A stretch of 64,000 nt of DNA, taken from positions 27,222,614-27,286,613 of the forward strand of contig OZ024930.1 of the NCBI GenBank assembly GCA_964017235.1. Direction: 5' to 3'. A model generated the notes under the pieces. The model was not told the DNA's origin. It saw nothing but the letters and a program-made list of their open reading frames with translations, and made no database searches. Below are positions 29,469 through 42,880 of the stretch, piece by piece (the first letter of the stretch is position 1; every line of letters begins with the position of its first letter). Source of the DNA: Sabellastarte sp. h YS-2021. Taxonomy: Eukaryota; Annelida; Polychaeta; Sabellida; Sabellidae. Made by a program: the position numbers and the translations under genes.

Positions 29469-30388
29469 TTGGCTGACTCTACCTCAAGGTCGTATGACAA
29501 TATGTTCAGAAACTTCATAGCTTTTTCAATCCTGGCTAAGCTTAAGCTTCAGTCCATTGCCTCCCATAGTCTCCTAGGTTTTTTGGAATTTCTGGCTTCA
29601 AACAGCTTATCCCACTCAGTTATCTCTCACTACATCTCAGCAGTCAAAACAAAGTTAAGCATGTATGGATTAGATATTTCTGCCTTTTCTGGCCCTAGGA
29701 TTCGTTATTTTAATAAAGCCATAGCTAGATCTGCTCCTCTCAAAGTTAGTATCAAACCGATCATTGATACACCTCTGTTAACTGAGATGGCTGTGGTATG
29801 TGATTCTATGTTCATGGGCTTTGTATGTAAGGCAGCTATTTTATTGTCATTCTTCAGCTTCCTCAGGATCTCCAACCTAGTCCCACATTCCATGTCAACT
29901 TTTAACTCCCTCAGGCAATTTGCCCAAGGTGACATATTTTTCGCTCCTCCAGGAGCCCAGGTCCTCCTAAAATGGTCTAAAACTATCCAGATGAACAATT
30001 CATTTAGACTCATCAAAATTCCATCTTTAGGCTCCTCCCCTATTTGCCCAGTTAAGGCTCTCAAGAAATTAAGGTCCCTCACCCCCTCAGGCTCTAATAA
30101 GCCCTTGTTTCAAGTGAAGTTCAGGGACCAGTGGGTTCCTCTCTCTGATACTAGACTGAGAAAACAGTTTTCCCTGATTTTGTCCAAGCTCAAATTGAGA
30201 CACACTAATATAACTTTTCACTCACTTGACGTTCAGGTGCCACTTGGGCCTTTAATTCCAATGTCTCGCTGCAAAACATTCAGAGCCAAGGCACCTGGAC
30301 GTCGGAGTGTGTGTGGTCCTACATCACTCAGGATCATCAAGCCTCTGATGATGTAGCCCTTACTTTTCAATGTGTACTACATGCATGA
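29469..30388 (+). pseudogene. Tyrosine recombinase of YR copy 2, frameshifted near its end
   Basis: It contains LGFLEFLASNSLSHSVISHY, then FFSFLRISNLVPHS with the first Arg, LLKWSKTIQ with Lys, and TFHS. At about 30228 a base is lost, so the HxxR box and the region after it shift frame; in the other frame YITQDHQAS follows with the Tyr nucleophile, ending at 30388. The 331-aa protein of copy 3 is the intact comparison. Confidence 0.8.
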
Positions 30389-30405
30389 TACATCTACTGG
30401 GGTTT

Positions 30406-33400
30406 GGGGTCAACTTAGCCCCTACTGTCAGTAAACAACTGCATGGTAAAAGTTATCATATCAAAGAATGTGGCTAGGAACCACACATCTAATTTTAACT
30501 GTTACCTAAGTGCTAAGGCCACCCTAAATTGGCCATATAGATATAACCTTAAACTCACATTTTAGTAACTGTAAACTCAGGCTCTTCTTATAGACTCAAT
30601 ACAGTTAAGTAGGCCTACTTAAGGCCACCCTAATGGGTCATGTCACTCAGTAGTTGAGTAACACTCACCTACTCAATTTATGGTAAACTTACAGCCCTGT
30701 GTAGGGCTTCAGACTTAAGTAGGCTACTTGAGGCCACTTTAATGGGCCATGTTTTCAGTAGTCTCTTAAATTAATGTGGTAAACTTATGCTAACTTAAAG
30801 CCCAAGTTGGGCTTGTATGTAATTTCAAGTAACTCAAGTTAAGGTCACCTTAAGTTATAACCTGGTGACCTATAATTGTAATTAACCAAGTACTGTGAAT
30901 ATCATTATTAGTGTCTACTAACTGATGTAATATTATGCAGTATGTAATTATTATTTTTAGTCATAGTTATGTATTATAGATATATGTATAACCTTAAAGA
31001 ATAAAAGTATAAACCCCCACCAGTGTATTATTTGCATAGTCAGGTCACTGTGTGGGGGTGGCATTTCAGGTGCCGACCCAGTCAGTGGCAATGTGTGGGT
31101 TGTTCTTGTTTCTGATGGTCTAATTATTTCATTGGTTGACCCAATAGTGACCCTAGCAATCCCATAATTTCCCGCCATTTGGTGGCCATCTTCAGTTTAA
31201 AAAAGCAGTCAAAGAGGAAACACCTCTTTTATTATGAAAAAAAAAATGCCCACTTACCCTCCCTTATACCATATTCTTGCCATGTTTACTGTCGTTGTGT
31301 CAGTCTATTTGCAGAGGCATGAAACAATGAGGAGTCGTAAACCACAGCCTGGTTAACTAGTCTGTCATCACAAGATCACCAGATGTCACTGGATCCTGGA
31401 TGTGGGATCTGTCAGTTCACGCCTTCTTTCCTTCCCCATGTGGCATTGCGCTTCTGAGAAGTTTAAGGGTGTCTTCATGTGGCTGCTCTGCCTTAAGGAC
31501 ATGATAGATCTTAAATAGCCTTCTCATCTTAATTCAGTTAATTCCTAATTGTGTGTACTGATAAAATGTCTCATCTTCATGATAAAAGTAACTTTCATTA
31601 TATAATTTATCTTAATTTTGTTTTCTTCTTCTGGTCAGCAGCAGCGCCGTACGAAAGCCATGTAGGGAAGTTCCAGCATGAGAGTAAGGGGCTGTATTGC
31701 TCAGTCACGCAGGGAGTTAAAAATTATGAGCTAGTGACTGCTGGCCAGGATGAGATCTCTGTTTTATTTATTATTATATATCATGTTGTTGTACTTATAT
31801 AAATTATATTTGTATGTGTGTTTTTATTGATCTGGTGATCTTGGACCTTTTACTTTTATCTCAAGTCTTTTTAACCTTTCTTAGGACTTTTAAACCCCTT
31901 TTATTTTAACTTTTACACTAGTAAACTTGACCTGGGGTCAATTCATCATTACCCCTCATGAAACTGGCTGTTTAACTCGCTTTTATTGGGGTCAACTTAG
32001 CCCCTACTGTCAGTAAACAACTGCATGGTAAAAGTTATCATATCAAAGAATGTGGCTAGGAACCACACATCTAATTTTAACTGTTACCTAAGTGCTAAGG
32101 CCACCCTAAATTGGCCATATAGATATAACCTTAAACTCACATTTTAGTAACTGTAAACTCAGGCTCTTCTTATAGACTCAATACAGTTAAGTAGGCCTAC
32201 TTAAGGCCACCCTAATGGGTCATGTCACTCAGTAGTTGAGTAACACTCACCTACTCAATTTATGGTAAGCTTACAGCCCTGTGTAGGGCTTCAGACTTAA
32301 GTAGGCTACTTGAGGCCACCTTAATGGGCCATGTTTTCAGTAGTCTCTTAAATTAATGTGGTAAACTTATGCTAACTTAAAGCCCAAGTTGGGCTTGTAT
32401 GTAATTTCAAGTAACTCAAGTTAAGGTCACCTTAAGTTATAACCTGGTGACCTATAATTGTAATTAACCAAGTACTGTGAATATCATTATTAGTGTCTAC
32501 TAACTGATGTAATATTATGCAGTATGTAATTATTATTTTTAGTCATAGTTATGTATTATAGATATATATAAACCTTAAAGAATAAAAGTATAAACCCCCA
32601 CCAGTGTATTATTTGCATAGTCAGGTCACTGTGTGGGGGTGGCATTTCAGGTGCCGACCCAGTCAGTGGCAATGTGTGGGTTGTTCTTGTTTCTGATGGT
32701 CTAATTATTTCATTGGTTGACCCAATAGTGACCCTAGCAATCCCATAATTTCCCGCCATTTGGTGGCCATCTTCAGTTTAAAAAAGCAGTCAAAGAGGAA
32801 ACACCTCTTTTATTATGAAACAAAATTGCCCACTTACCCTCCCTTATACCATATACTTGCCATGTTTACTGTCGTTGTGTCAGTCTATTTGCAGAGGCAT
32901 GAAACAATGAGGAGTCGTAAACCACAGCCTGGTTAACTAGTCTGTCGTCACAAGATCACCAGATGTCACTGGATCCTGGATGTGGGATCTGTCAGTTCAC
33001 GCCTTCTTTCCTTCCCCATGTGGCATTGTGCTTCTGAGAAGTTTAAGGGTGTCTTCATGTGGCTGCTCTGCCTTAAGGACATGATAGATCTTAAATAGCC
33101 TTCTCATCTTAATTCAGTTAATTCCTAATTGTGTGTACTGATAAAATGTCTCATCTTCATGATAAAAGTAACTTTCATTATATAATTTATCTTAATTTTG
33201 TTTTCTTCTTCTGGTCAGCAGCAGCGCCGTCCGAAAGCCATGTAGGGAAGTTCCAGCATGAGAGTAAGGGGCTGTATTGCTCAGTCACGCAGGGAGTTAA
33301 AAATTATGAGCTAGTGACTGCTGGCCAGGATGAGATCTCTGTTTTATTTATTATTATATATCATGTTGTTGTACTTATATAAATTATATTTGTATGTGTG

Positions 33401-34200
33401 TTTTTATTGATCTGGTGATCTTGGACCTTTTACTTTTATCTCAAGTCTTTTTAACCTTTCTTAGGACTTTTAAACCCCTTTTATTTTAACTTTTACACTA
33501 GTAAATTGACCTGGGGTCAATTCATCATTACCCCTCATGAAACTGGCTGTTTAACTCGCTTTTATTGGGGTCAACTGTCAGTAAACAACTGCATGGTAAA
33601 AGTTATCATATCAAAGAATGTGGCTAGGAACCACACATCTAATTTTAACTGTTACCTAAGTGCTAAGGCCACCCTAAATTGGCCATATAGATATAACCTT
33701 AAACTCACATTTTAGTAACTGTAAACTCAGGCTCTTCTTATAGACTCAATACAGTTAAGTAGGCCTACTTAAGGCCACCCTAATGGGTCATGTCACTCAG
33801 TAGTTGAGTAACACTCACCTACTCAATTTATGGTAAACTTACAGCCCTGTGTAGGGCTTCAGACTTAAGTAGGCTACTTAAGGCCACTTTAATGGGCCAT
33901 GTTTTCAGTAGTCTCTTAAATTAATGTGGTAAACTTATGCTAACTTAAAGCCCAAGTTGGGCTTGTATGTAATTTCAAGTAACTCAAGTTAAGGTCACCT
34001 TAAGTTATAACCTGGTGACCTATAATTGTAATTAACCAAGTACTGTGAATATCATTATTAGTGTCTACTAACTGATGTAATATTATGCAGTATGTAATTA
34101 TTATTTTTAGTCATAGTTATGTATTATAGATATATATATAACCTTAAAGAATAAAAGTATAAACCCCCACCAGTGTATTATTTGCATAGTCAGGTCACTG
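30406..34200 (+). repeat. Tandem B-A-C terminal array of YR copy 2
   Basis: B1 30406-31050, A2 31061-31246, C1 31247-31987, B2 31988-32631, A3 32642-32827, C2 32828-33566, B3 33567-34200. B3 lacks about 11 bp near its start. The period is about 1,580 bp. B repeats carry palindromic AAGTAGGCCTACTT and several GGCCACC motifs. ORFs of 83 aa in C1 and C2 differ at one residue but show no coding signature. Confidence 0.85.
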
Positions 34201-34240
34201 CTGAAATTGGTCAGCTGCTTTTTTGGTTTCTTTGCGCCTT
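34201..34240. repeat. 40-bp direct repeat flanking YR copy 2, right
   Basis: It matches 25405-25444 with one mismatch. LINE-3'-UTR-like sequence continues after it (to about 34290). Confidence 0.85.
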
Positions 34241-35969
34241 AGAGTCCTCTTGGTATGGGGAGATTAAGCACTATAAAAGTCCAATTAAAATTATTATTAG
34301 AAACAGAAAAGCAATATATTATGACAGACTCAACCATGAAATCAGATGTGAGATTCAATAAACAAAGAACTAATAAAAATAATGCCTGGTATCCAGTTTG
34401 TGTTTGACCAAACTATTAGCATCACTTTTGTAATAAGAAGAGCAATATAAATCGTTATCTCTGGCAAGTCTTGATGTTTGACCAAGTTTGAATAGTACAT
34501 TTTTGTCGAAGAACAGCTGATAATTAAGTTTTAATAAGTACCATTAAATGCATTAATGAAGACAGGATCGCGACATTGTGTAATTGGTTCAAGTGATTAA
34601 ATAGCAAACCTATTAACTGATGGGTATGCAAAACCCTGTAAATGATTAAATGTGAGAAAGTAAAATATAATTTTAAAAGAAGTAGTTCAAAATACAAGTG
34701 ATTAACAGTTGATTCATCAGAGATAACTGTAGACTTATTACATTACTAATTACACTGCAATTCTAAGCTTACCCTACAATGATCACCTGTATCAAGAAAC
34801 TATTCATTATTTGTCCTACAAAAAATATGTTGTTGATTGTTGAATTTCTTGTTATTGTGGTAAAAGGTCTGTTCTGGAAAATGACCAAAAATTACAGAAA
34901 ATGAATAACCCAGCTGATGAATCTATGTTTTATCTGATGTTTTCATCGTGAATAACAGGAGAGTTCCTTGGCGAAGTCTAATGGTTTTGATGAGTGTATT
35001 GTTTCATAATTGTTTCGCCTGCCTGTGTAAAAATATACACGTCATGACAATTAAATGTTCAGTGTCATTAAACTGTCTTCATTTCCTTACATAAGACCAC
35101 ATTATACCCCTTGAAATTAGCAAGATCTTTGTTTCAAATGTTTTAACATTAATTAATATACAGGAATGTATGAAAATAGTTTCAGGTTAGTAAGGATTTC
35201 AAGCCTGTTCTACAAACCTGAATCTAAAGCTACTCTGAGTATTTTAAAATTTGTTGAAAAAAAACACAGAATTTTAAGATCACCACAAAACAATATGTAG
35301 ACAAGGGTCATCATAGCAATCTGTTGATGTATTTTTTTGTAATTTAAAGCCCAAACATTAAAACCATAATTAAAAAAACAAAAATATCAGCACATTGTTA
35401 AGGTCACTAATGGGTTCCAAGTAGTTAGTATTGACCTAGTTTTCGATTTTTGATTGGTTCACACTTGATCCTTCTTTTTCCTAGAAATTTCAAATATGTT
35501 GAATAGTCATAATCTATAAACAGGAAAGTTTATGACTAGATATAAGGTGTCCAGGAGTTTATTCCTTGGGTCCCAACTTAACGAAACCTTTTATGCTCTC
35601 ATTTCTATAAATCTAGTTTAATTAACATACTTGTGTAACACCTAATCTGATTTTTACCCGTTTACTGACCTTGCAGGTACCTGTCATCTTACCACTTTGA
35701 CTTTGTCAGGCCACGAGGATACAGTGACAGCTTCAGTACTGGCAGTCGTACTTTATGCATTTTTACACATGAACTTTTAGGTTATTAGTTTTTACTTTTA
35801 TTTCTGTTTTAACTATGGAAGCCAGATATAATTTAAATTTTACCAGACATGAATATACACATTTCCTGTGGCGTTGCAGATTGAGGGTCATGGGATGTTT
35901 TTGTCTCAGACATTGGCAAGCAGCCATCCGGAACCTGGGTAGGTAGCCACTTTTCACTCAGATAGTGCC
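34241..35969. other. AT-rich genomic DNA without recognised genes
   Basis: Apart from the LINE 3' UTR continuation up to about 34290, nothing is recognised. Confidence 0.4.
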
Positions 35970-37860
35970 AGGAATTTTAATTGGGAAAATATAATTCCCG
36001 AACCAAGAATATGGCTCTTGCTAGTCGGTCAGCTGGTAGAAGTTCAGAAAATCAAGCCCAACCATATTGGACAAGATCAAATAAACAATGAAATTCTTAA
36101 ACAGCTGTCCCAGTTGAGTGACAGACTTGCGAGCATTGAACAGAGAGATCAAAAATGTAAAAAAGATCACTTAACAAGAGTAAGATAAAAATTCCATAAA
36201 ATCTAAAGCGAAGAGTGTTGCGGTTCCACTTGGCAGGTTGGTTCCCCCAGCTTTGGTTGGCGTTTCTGACACCACACATCCTATCATACCCCACAAGCTC
36301 AGGTCGGACATGATAGTCAGATTCAGCAACAGGTTCAGGAGAGACTTAGGCACTTGGCAGGTAACCTTGTTCAAGGTAATGAAAAAATCAAAGTCCAAAA
36401 GGGGGGGGGGGGAGGCGTCGATGTGTACATCAAAAGTAGGGTCAGATGGCCTTATGAATTCATTCTTGCGGGCACAAACAAAGAAAGGGTTACTTATGAC
36501 CAGCTGTCCAGAGTCCAGTGGGTAACAGGATTCTGTCAGACTATGAGGGATCAAAATGATATTCAAATTCGTGAACTCATGTATCATTATCTGATAAATT
36601 TGCTTGAAGATGCAAATGATTTGGGCTGGAGCTAAGGCCAGCCATACAGTCCTCTTGCACCACATGGGGCCAGGGGAAGTCAAAAGTTGGTCTGAGGTTG
36701 AAAAAATAGAACATATTCGTAGGGATAATGCCCAGAGACATGTTAGTACAAATACTGCTCAAGGTCAAAAAGTTTCGGACAAAGGTCAACATGCTGGTAA
36801 AACATTTCCTTATGTGTACTTTAACAATAATGCATGCCTTCACAAAAGTTCACATGAACAAGATTTATAAAAATATATATATAAAATATAAAAACTTATA
36901 TAAACATGTTAGTTCTGCTTGTTTTACCAAGGAATGTAAAGCATTTATTCATTCTCAAATGGATTGTAGAAAGTCAATTAAAAACTGAGTAGCTTGCGTA
37001 TGCCATCCAGATGGCATGTCCAACTATCTCATGTATTTTATAGCCACCAAATATGTCCTGTCTACTATAGGCCAAGCTTAACTGTTTCTTATCAATCTCC
37101 TGAAAGACCTGGGACTAGATATTAGTTGGAAGAAACTTAATCGATCAAGTACTCCAGCTGTGTGCTTAGGTATATTGTTTCACACCATTACACCTCCTGA
37201 AACGTTACAGGAGATTATTACTAAATGTAATAGCTGGCTGAATAAGATGACTTGTATTGGTTTAGAACTCAGTTGAAACACTATAATGGGTGCAAACATG
37301 TATGAGGTCATACCTATTTCAGCCAATATTTAGATGCTTCACTTAAAGGCTTAGGTGGGGCCTTTGGGGACTTTGTGTACACCCTCCCTATACCTAGAAA
37401 CTTTAATAACTATAATATTGCACACTTGGAAATTTTGAATATTGTAGTTGGTTTGAAAGTATGGGGTTAGCTGTGGCAAATTAGATGGGTTTGCATTTAT
37501 TTTGACAAACATGCGATAGTTGAGACTTTAAACTCTGGCAGAGCCAGATATCCAATACTGGCCACTTGTCTTAAGAATATATGGCTGCTGACTGCTATGT
37601 ACAGTTTTACTATTGTTAGATCTCATGTATATTGGTCTGAAAATACAGTAGCCAACTTAATTTCTAAGTGGAAGAATACAACTGCTAATTTTAAAAAATA
37701 TATATACTTTTATTCCACGTCCTATTTGGGTGGACTCACATCTTGACTTAGGTTTGTTAAATTACAGTATATAAATTTTGTTCTCATTTCAGAGCCTCGG
37801 GCAGCTACAGCTTCCCTTGCCACTGATGCCTTAGCTCGTGTGTTCTTTGGGTTACAGACC
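35970..37860 (+). pseudogene. Decayed YR retrotransposon remnant (gag and RT/RNase H pieces)
   Basis: 36350-36990 carries gag-like pieces in shifting frames (FILAGTNKERVTYDQLSRVQ, VEKIEHIRRDNAQ, then a Cys cluster), homologous to gag of copies 2 and 3. 37080-37260 resembles the RT segment after YIDD (LKDLGLDIS, then KLNRSS, VCLGILFH). 37310-37680 resembles RNase H (AHLEILNIVVGLKVWG). Stops and deletions are frequent. An 11-G run (about 36402-36412) lies at the same gag position where copy 3 has an 8-base run. It is an old fossil. Confidence 0.6.
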
Positions 37861-39739
37861 TACATCAGCAAACAAGGGAACTAATTTCTTGGGTACATCC
37901 AGTTCACCCATGGGGATGAAGCCAAACTTAAGTAAATTTTGCTTGTACCAAATTTTGAAGGTGGGGCATAATTTGTGTGTAGTCGAGTTTTTTTGTCTTT
38001 GAAACGCAAAGGAAGGTCATATTTGCTCGAGCTTTGGATATTAGCCTCAGAAGGGCTGTTTTCTACAATTGATTTTTGCATTTGAACCTTTAACTGAGCG
38101 CATTTTGAGATTTGTTAAGACTTTGATCGTATGGTGGTTTATAGACAAAATTTAAAAAAAAGAAAAAAAATGATATTAAACTTTTAACTCTTTAACAATG
38201 ATTATTTCAAAACGATTTATACACATTTTACAATATGTCAGTATGCATGAGTTACTAATACGTCCATCTATATTTGAGAATAAGTAGTGTCACATTGTCA
38301 CTGCATAGATCACATAGTCACCAACTACATCACATGGTCACTGCCAAAACTTCAGCAAACTTCAGAAAACATCTCACAATGCCTTTGGAGATACCAAAAC
38401 TATAAGGGTGGTACTGCAATGCCTCAGTGCTTAAAAAAAGAAATTAATAAAATTACTTACTAATAATGCTAAGTGAAATATGCAATAGATTGCATTTACT
38501 TCAGTTACATAGTTTTAATCAATTAAGCTTGCTTTTCAACATTCAAAGAAAGCACTTTACACATGTCTATTTTCTTCTGATAATGATATAGCAATATTCC
38601 TAATCACTACTCAAATACATAGCATTTTAAACATACTAAGGAACTGTCAACCCGAGAGATATAGAACGAGTGAACTAAACAAATTACAAGTCTTCTAGCA
38701 TCAATAAACTAAAAACGTTATACTGCTAAAACAAACAAACTACATGTACTTACAGACATCAAACTTTCCACTTAAAACAATGCTTCCCACACAACTTGTC
38801 CGACTGACTCCAAAATCCAAACTAACATTGAAATGTATCCTAATTCCCTTCAACAGTTTTATCACAAAAGAATTTTGACCTTCAAAAATATCCTTAATCC
38901 TTGATCAGAACACCTTTAATATTAAACAGGCAGCATGGTTTAAACATCGGTGACACTGTCCTAAATATCTAACTAGTTTGCCTGAAACACACTTAAGACT
39001 TTGTATGAATACACGATATTACACAGTACATCATATTCCCATTTTAACATCTGTTTGTGTTAAAGAAATTATACCAGAACATGTTTTAGTATTTATATCC
39101 ATTTAAATTAACTATATTATTAAAACAAGTGTGACCAGGGTTTTAACCTGATTTTTACCAATCATATTTGACAATACTAGTTTATATAACACAAGATTAA
39201 CACACTAACATTTATACACCATGCTGTATCAATGTACTTTAAAGGTCACTTATAATATTGGGTTATATACATCAATGTACATCAAGAGAACCTTACAGGA
39301 TCTTTAATTAGTAAATGTTTAACTAATGTGGACAAATGCATAAAGTACATAGAGTGCATCAAAATTACCCAAACATAACTCAAATTGTAACACTGTTGAA
39401 GCATGCAATTTGGACTGTTTTAGCCTCCCTACTTACCCTTGCTCTGCTGGTGGTGTGAGCATGGCTTTCAATTTCAGGTCTGGGTTGGACATACTGAGTA
39501 ACATCGTTAGTTTTACTTAACACAGTGTTAGTAGTCACAGAGTGCTTGGTGGAGGTAACTATTAGTTGTGAAGTTAAATTTTTGGTGGGTGAATTTTTAG
39601 GAGTCCTCTGAAGGACCTGAGCAAAAGTAAGACTTCTAAATCTTTAATAGTCGGATCTCCAAGTAGCAATCTCACCATTGACACAGGTATTACTACTTAC
39701 AACTGATATGAGTACCATTCTGATTTTTTTCCTTTGACA
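37861..39739. other. Genomic DNA without recognised genes
   Basis: Nothing convincing. The part nearest 39740 may include decayed sequence downstream of the gag remnant that follows. Confidence 0.35.
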
Positions 39740-40735
39740 TTATGCACTGCATTTCTGCAGTGCCTTATTAGTTATTTCAGTTACATACTTTTTTTGAGTT
39801 TCTGCAGTCTTTGACTGGATGTAGGAGACGTTTTCCAAATGTATTGCAAAAACTACATATATGTCTGTAAAACTGACCGGCAGTGTGATGGGCAATTGGT
39901 TTTGAAATTTTTTTACAAGGGACCCCTGGAAGATCAGCATTTGTTTTTTTGGCCGAATTGTTTACAACGTTTTGTGCATGGGCCCATCTAATGTGGTCAA
40001 TTTTTTCCGCATGTTCCAATTTACCTTTCCCTCCTCCATTCTACACAGGAGGACTGCATGGGCACCTTTTGCAGAGGCCCACTCAAAATCTTGGGTGTCC
40101 TTCATCAGTTCTGACATGTACTTTAACATAGTATTTTTGGTAGTAATATGCATCCTTGATTATGGAGCAAAAACCAGAGACCCATTGAAATGTACTTAAG
40201 CTGTCGTAGATTACTCTACTTTTTGACGTTCCTGCCAATATGTGATTTTGAGGCCAGGGTATTTTATGTTTAAGTGTGACCTGATCTTGACCTCCTCTCT
40301 GAGATTTAAACATACCTTGCTCATTAAGGGATGCAATCTCCTGGAGTCACCTATTGGCAGCATTCTGAATGGCTCTGGAGCTCTTGAGGAAAGCAGTAGT
40401 CGGGGTGACGACTTCATCCTCTGCATCACTCTCAGTCTCTCTGGATCTGTATGAACCCACACTAGCAATTGTGGAAGTGACGAGTTCAGAACTTGATGTA
40501 GTGTCTTTCTGCAACTGATCCTCTGTATATGTTGTTCTATTGCAGTTAATCTAGAACTGACACCAGTGAGAGCATTTAAAATTTTATAGTTAACAGTATC
40601 AGGAGTATTGCCATCAGTATTGACCCCAGAAACACTACTGTAAGAATCTACATTGTTTCTAAATTAACACTTCACACCTACTGTCCTTTTGTGTTGGCCA
40701 CCACAGCCAGAACAATCAAAGTGCTTTGGCATTAT
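39740..40735 (-). pseudogene. Decayed gag-like remnant of a YR retrotransposon
   Basis: On -, starting at 40735, the N-terminal finger MPKHFDCSGCGGQHKR is visible. Then FKSQRGGQDQVTLKHKIPWP, HILAGTSKSRVIYDSLS, KGAHAVLLCRMEEGKVNW and KIDHIRWAHAQ occur in different frames, matching gag of copy 3. The zinc cluster at the end is degraded. There is no pol. Confidence 0.65.
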
Positions 40736-41249
40736 AACGCTAATCATTTGACAAGTTGTGCACTGAATTAACGTCAGTTTTACATCAAGGTAGAGCTAGC
40801 AGGATATAGTATTTAACAATTAGTCAAAATACACTAAAATTAATATTATAAAATAATAATTAAATATATAAACCCACCAACTCACGTGGCAATAGTCCTA
40901 CCAGTGCTTGTACAAGTGTGTTTGATCTATTTTTTTGTATTTTAGTTGTATATATTATTAGTGCATTTATTCCATGTTTTCCCTGGCATACAGTATTTTC
41001 ATGTAATACAAATTTTGAGTGGTTCAGTTATCGCTCATACTAGAAAGATTGTAATTGGATATGGTCATTAAGTAACTATCATCATCCCAATAGCCACCTG
41101 GGTTCAATAGTAGAACACACAATAGCAGTCTGGATTTAATTACTCTTGACTGTTCCAAGGTAATTTTCAGTGTCATATAACATTAAGTCTATTAGATTAA
41201 ACAGCAATAAAGTTCCACATTCATTCTATTGCAGTTACTTTAATATTTC
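40736..41249. other. Genomic DNA without recognised genes
   Basis: Nothing recognised. Confidence 0.35.
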
Positions 41250-41735
41250 TTTCATTTCTATTTTAATTGCTCTTCTTGAACTGCGGCTTCAGCTCAGAGT
41301 TGACTCAGTGTATAATTTACCAGCTTATTTAAGAGAATTAATTCATCCCTACACCTCTTCCAGAAATGCAAGGTGAAGCACCCCCAATCTTAAGTTCCTT
41401 CATACCCCCACTTTTGACCACAGAGTTCATAAATTATACAAACACTCTAATTTTTTTCAGTCACTATGCCCCAGTTCTTTGGAACTCTTTCCCCTTCCAA
41501 ATAAGAAATAGCCCTTCTGTCACATCATTCAGGAAAGAAATAGCCCTTCTGTCACATCATTCAGGAAACACCTAGTATCCTTCCCTTTTGGTCACACCCA
41601 TAACTCTGAATCACTGACCTTGACAGCCCTTCAACTCTCTTTATGATAATTTTGTTAACTAGGGCACTGAGTTCCCTTTTGTGGGAAAGATATTGTGCCT
41701 GCAAAGCAGTAGATTAAATTAGATTAGACTAGAAG
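41250..41735 (+). mobile_element. CR1/L2-like LINE 3' fragment
   Basis: LPAYLRELIHPYTSSRNAR, then WNSFPFQIRNSPSV, is the RT C-terminus. It is followed by the 3' UTR with GATATTGTGCCTGCAAAGCA and tail repeats TTAGATTAGA. It is the same family as 24490-24943 (-). A short internal direct duplication (GAAATAGCCCTTCTGTCACA) lies at about 41507-41555. Confidence 0.7.
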
Positions 41736-42637
41736 TGCAATATTTTTACTCACTACAACAATAAAACCCACAATAAAATTAATAAAACTTATGACACTAG
41801 TGATGTCAGAAGCCTACCGAAGGGAATCATCAATAGACATTATTCAATAAGCAGTGTTTTACCCCACTCCAAAGTAATTTCCATATCCTCCAGTCCATTA
41901 AAACTAATGTAGACTTGGTGTTTCTACCAGAGTTTTTGCCAAAACACCCTTTCGTTAGTATGTAATTTAGTCATGTGTCACAGATAAGTTGATTCTTTAA
42001 ATTGCAAAGGGATATTAGGAAATTGGATTTTTTTATTCAATGTTCACTAATGAAACCTAAATTGAAAATGATATTGTAATAAACAATTTGATATGCTTGA
42101 ATATAAATACTGCAATGCATGTCATTTATAATAATTCACCAAAGTTTAATCACTCTTTTTAAAAGTACAATACAAAGGATTATGGAATTGTTCCACATGG
42201 TATATAATATCAATTTTTAATTTTAATACGTAGAACCTGTTCATGCACAAATGTGACATATTGCCAAAATAAAATCAGTTTGGCAAATTTCCCCTTTTAA
42301 AGATGAAACTTAAAATTAAAAGCCTTTATTTTAAAGCATCAATTTTGTAGTCATTTTCACTAGCCTTACACTCTAAATCATAATGTTTGTTTTGTATGTG
42401 AAATAAATTTGCAGAAATAAAAATAATCAAACCTCTTATTGCCATAACCTTGCAAAAGCAATATATTTAATAGTTAAGATTCCAGTGCTTGCTACCTTTT
42501 CTTTCATCATTTGTCTTTTTAATACTGACTTACTGAAGTTGAATACTGACCATTACATATACCATAAATTTTGTAATAAATGTCTTCTCTATAAGAAATG
42601 TTTCTTTACATTTTATGGCAATTTTATTACAGAAAAT
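41736..42637. other. AT-rich genomic DNA without recognised genes
   Basis: Nothing recognised. Confidence 0.35.
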
Positions 42638-42880
42638 GGGGGCTCTGTGGTGTAGCGGTTAGAGTGCTCTCCTTCAACCTCAGAGGTCACCGGTACGAAT
42701 CTCAGCCCAGGTACTTCATGTTGAAAAGTTGGTAGTTGCTTGTTGATGCCTGGTAGTTTACAGTGCAGATCTTGACCAACTAGTATGCACTGGTTCCTCC
42801 ATCAGAAAACTACCCTACTGAATATGACCATGACTGTTGAATACGATGTAAAATAAAGAATCAATCTAAATCTAAATCAA
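42638..42880 (+). repeat. tRNA-derived SINE
   Basis: The head has a pol III split promoter: box A in GTGTAGCGGTTAGAGTG and box B as GGTACGAATCTC, spaced as in a tRNA. An unrelated body follows, then an A-rich tail with repeated AATCTAAATC. It lacks a complete acceptor stem, so it is a SINE, not a tRNA gene. Confidence 0.65.

Larger units (their letters stand above)
25445..34200 (+). mobile_element. YR retrotransposon copy 2 (Ngaro-like) with duplicated 3' module
   Basis: The 8,756-bp element has A1 (25445-25630), a gag-like ORF, a pol N-terminal ORF, a frameshifted RT/RNase H, a tyrosine recombinase, then the array B1-A2-C1-B2-A3-C2-B3. B copies: 30406-31050, 31988-32631, 33567-34200. A copies: 31061-31246 and 32642-32827. 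C spacers fill between. The expected 3' end of such an element is B-A-(spacer)-B, so one module of ~1.58 kb is duplicated. Array copies differ at few bases, indicating recent duplication. Confidence 0.8.

Noticed and set aside
31551-31802. 83-aa ORF conserved with one change at 33131-33382
   Set aside because: Conservation is explained by the recent tandem duplication of the non-coding C spacer; no motif or coding bias seen.
42638-42720. tRNA gene
   Set aside because: Box A and B are present, but the acceptor stem is not closed and a SINE body and tail follow.
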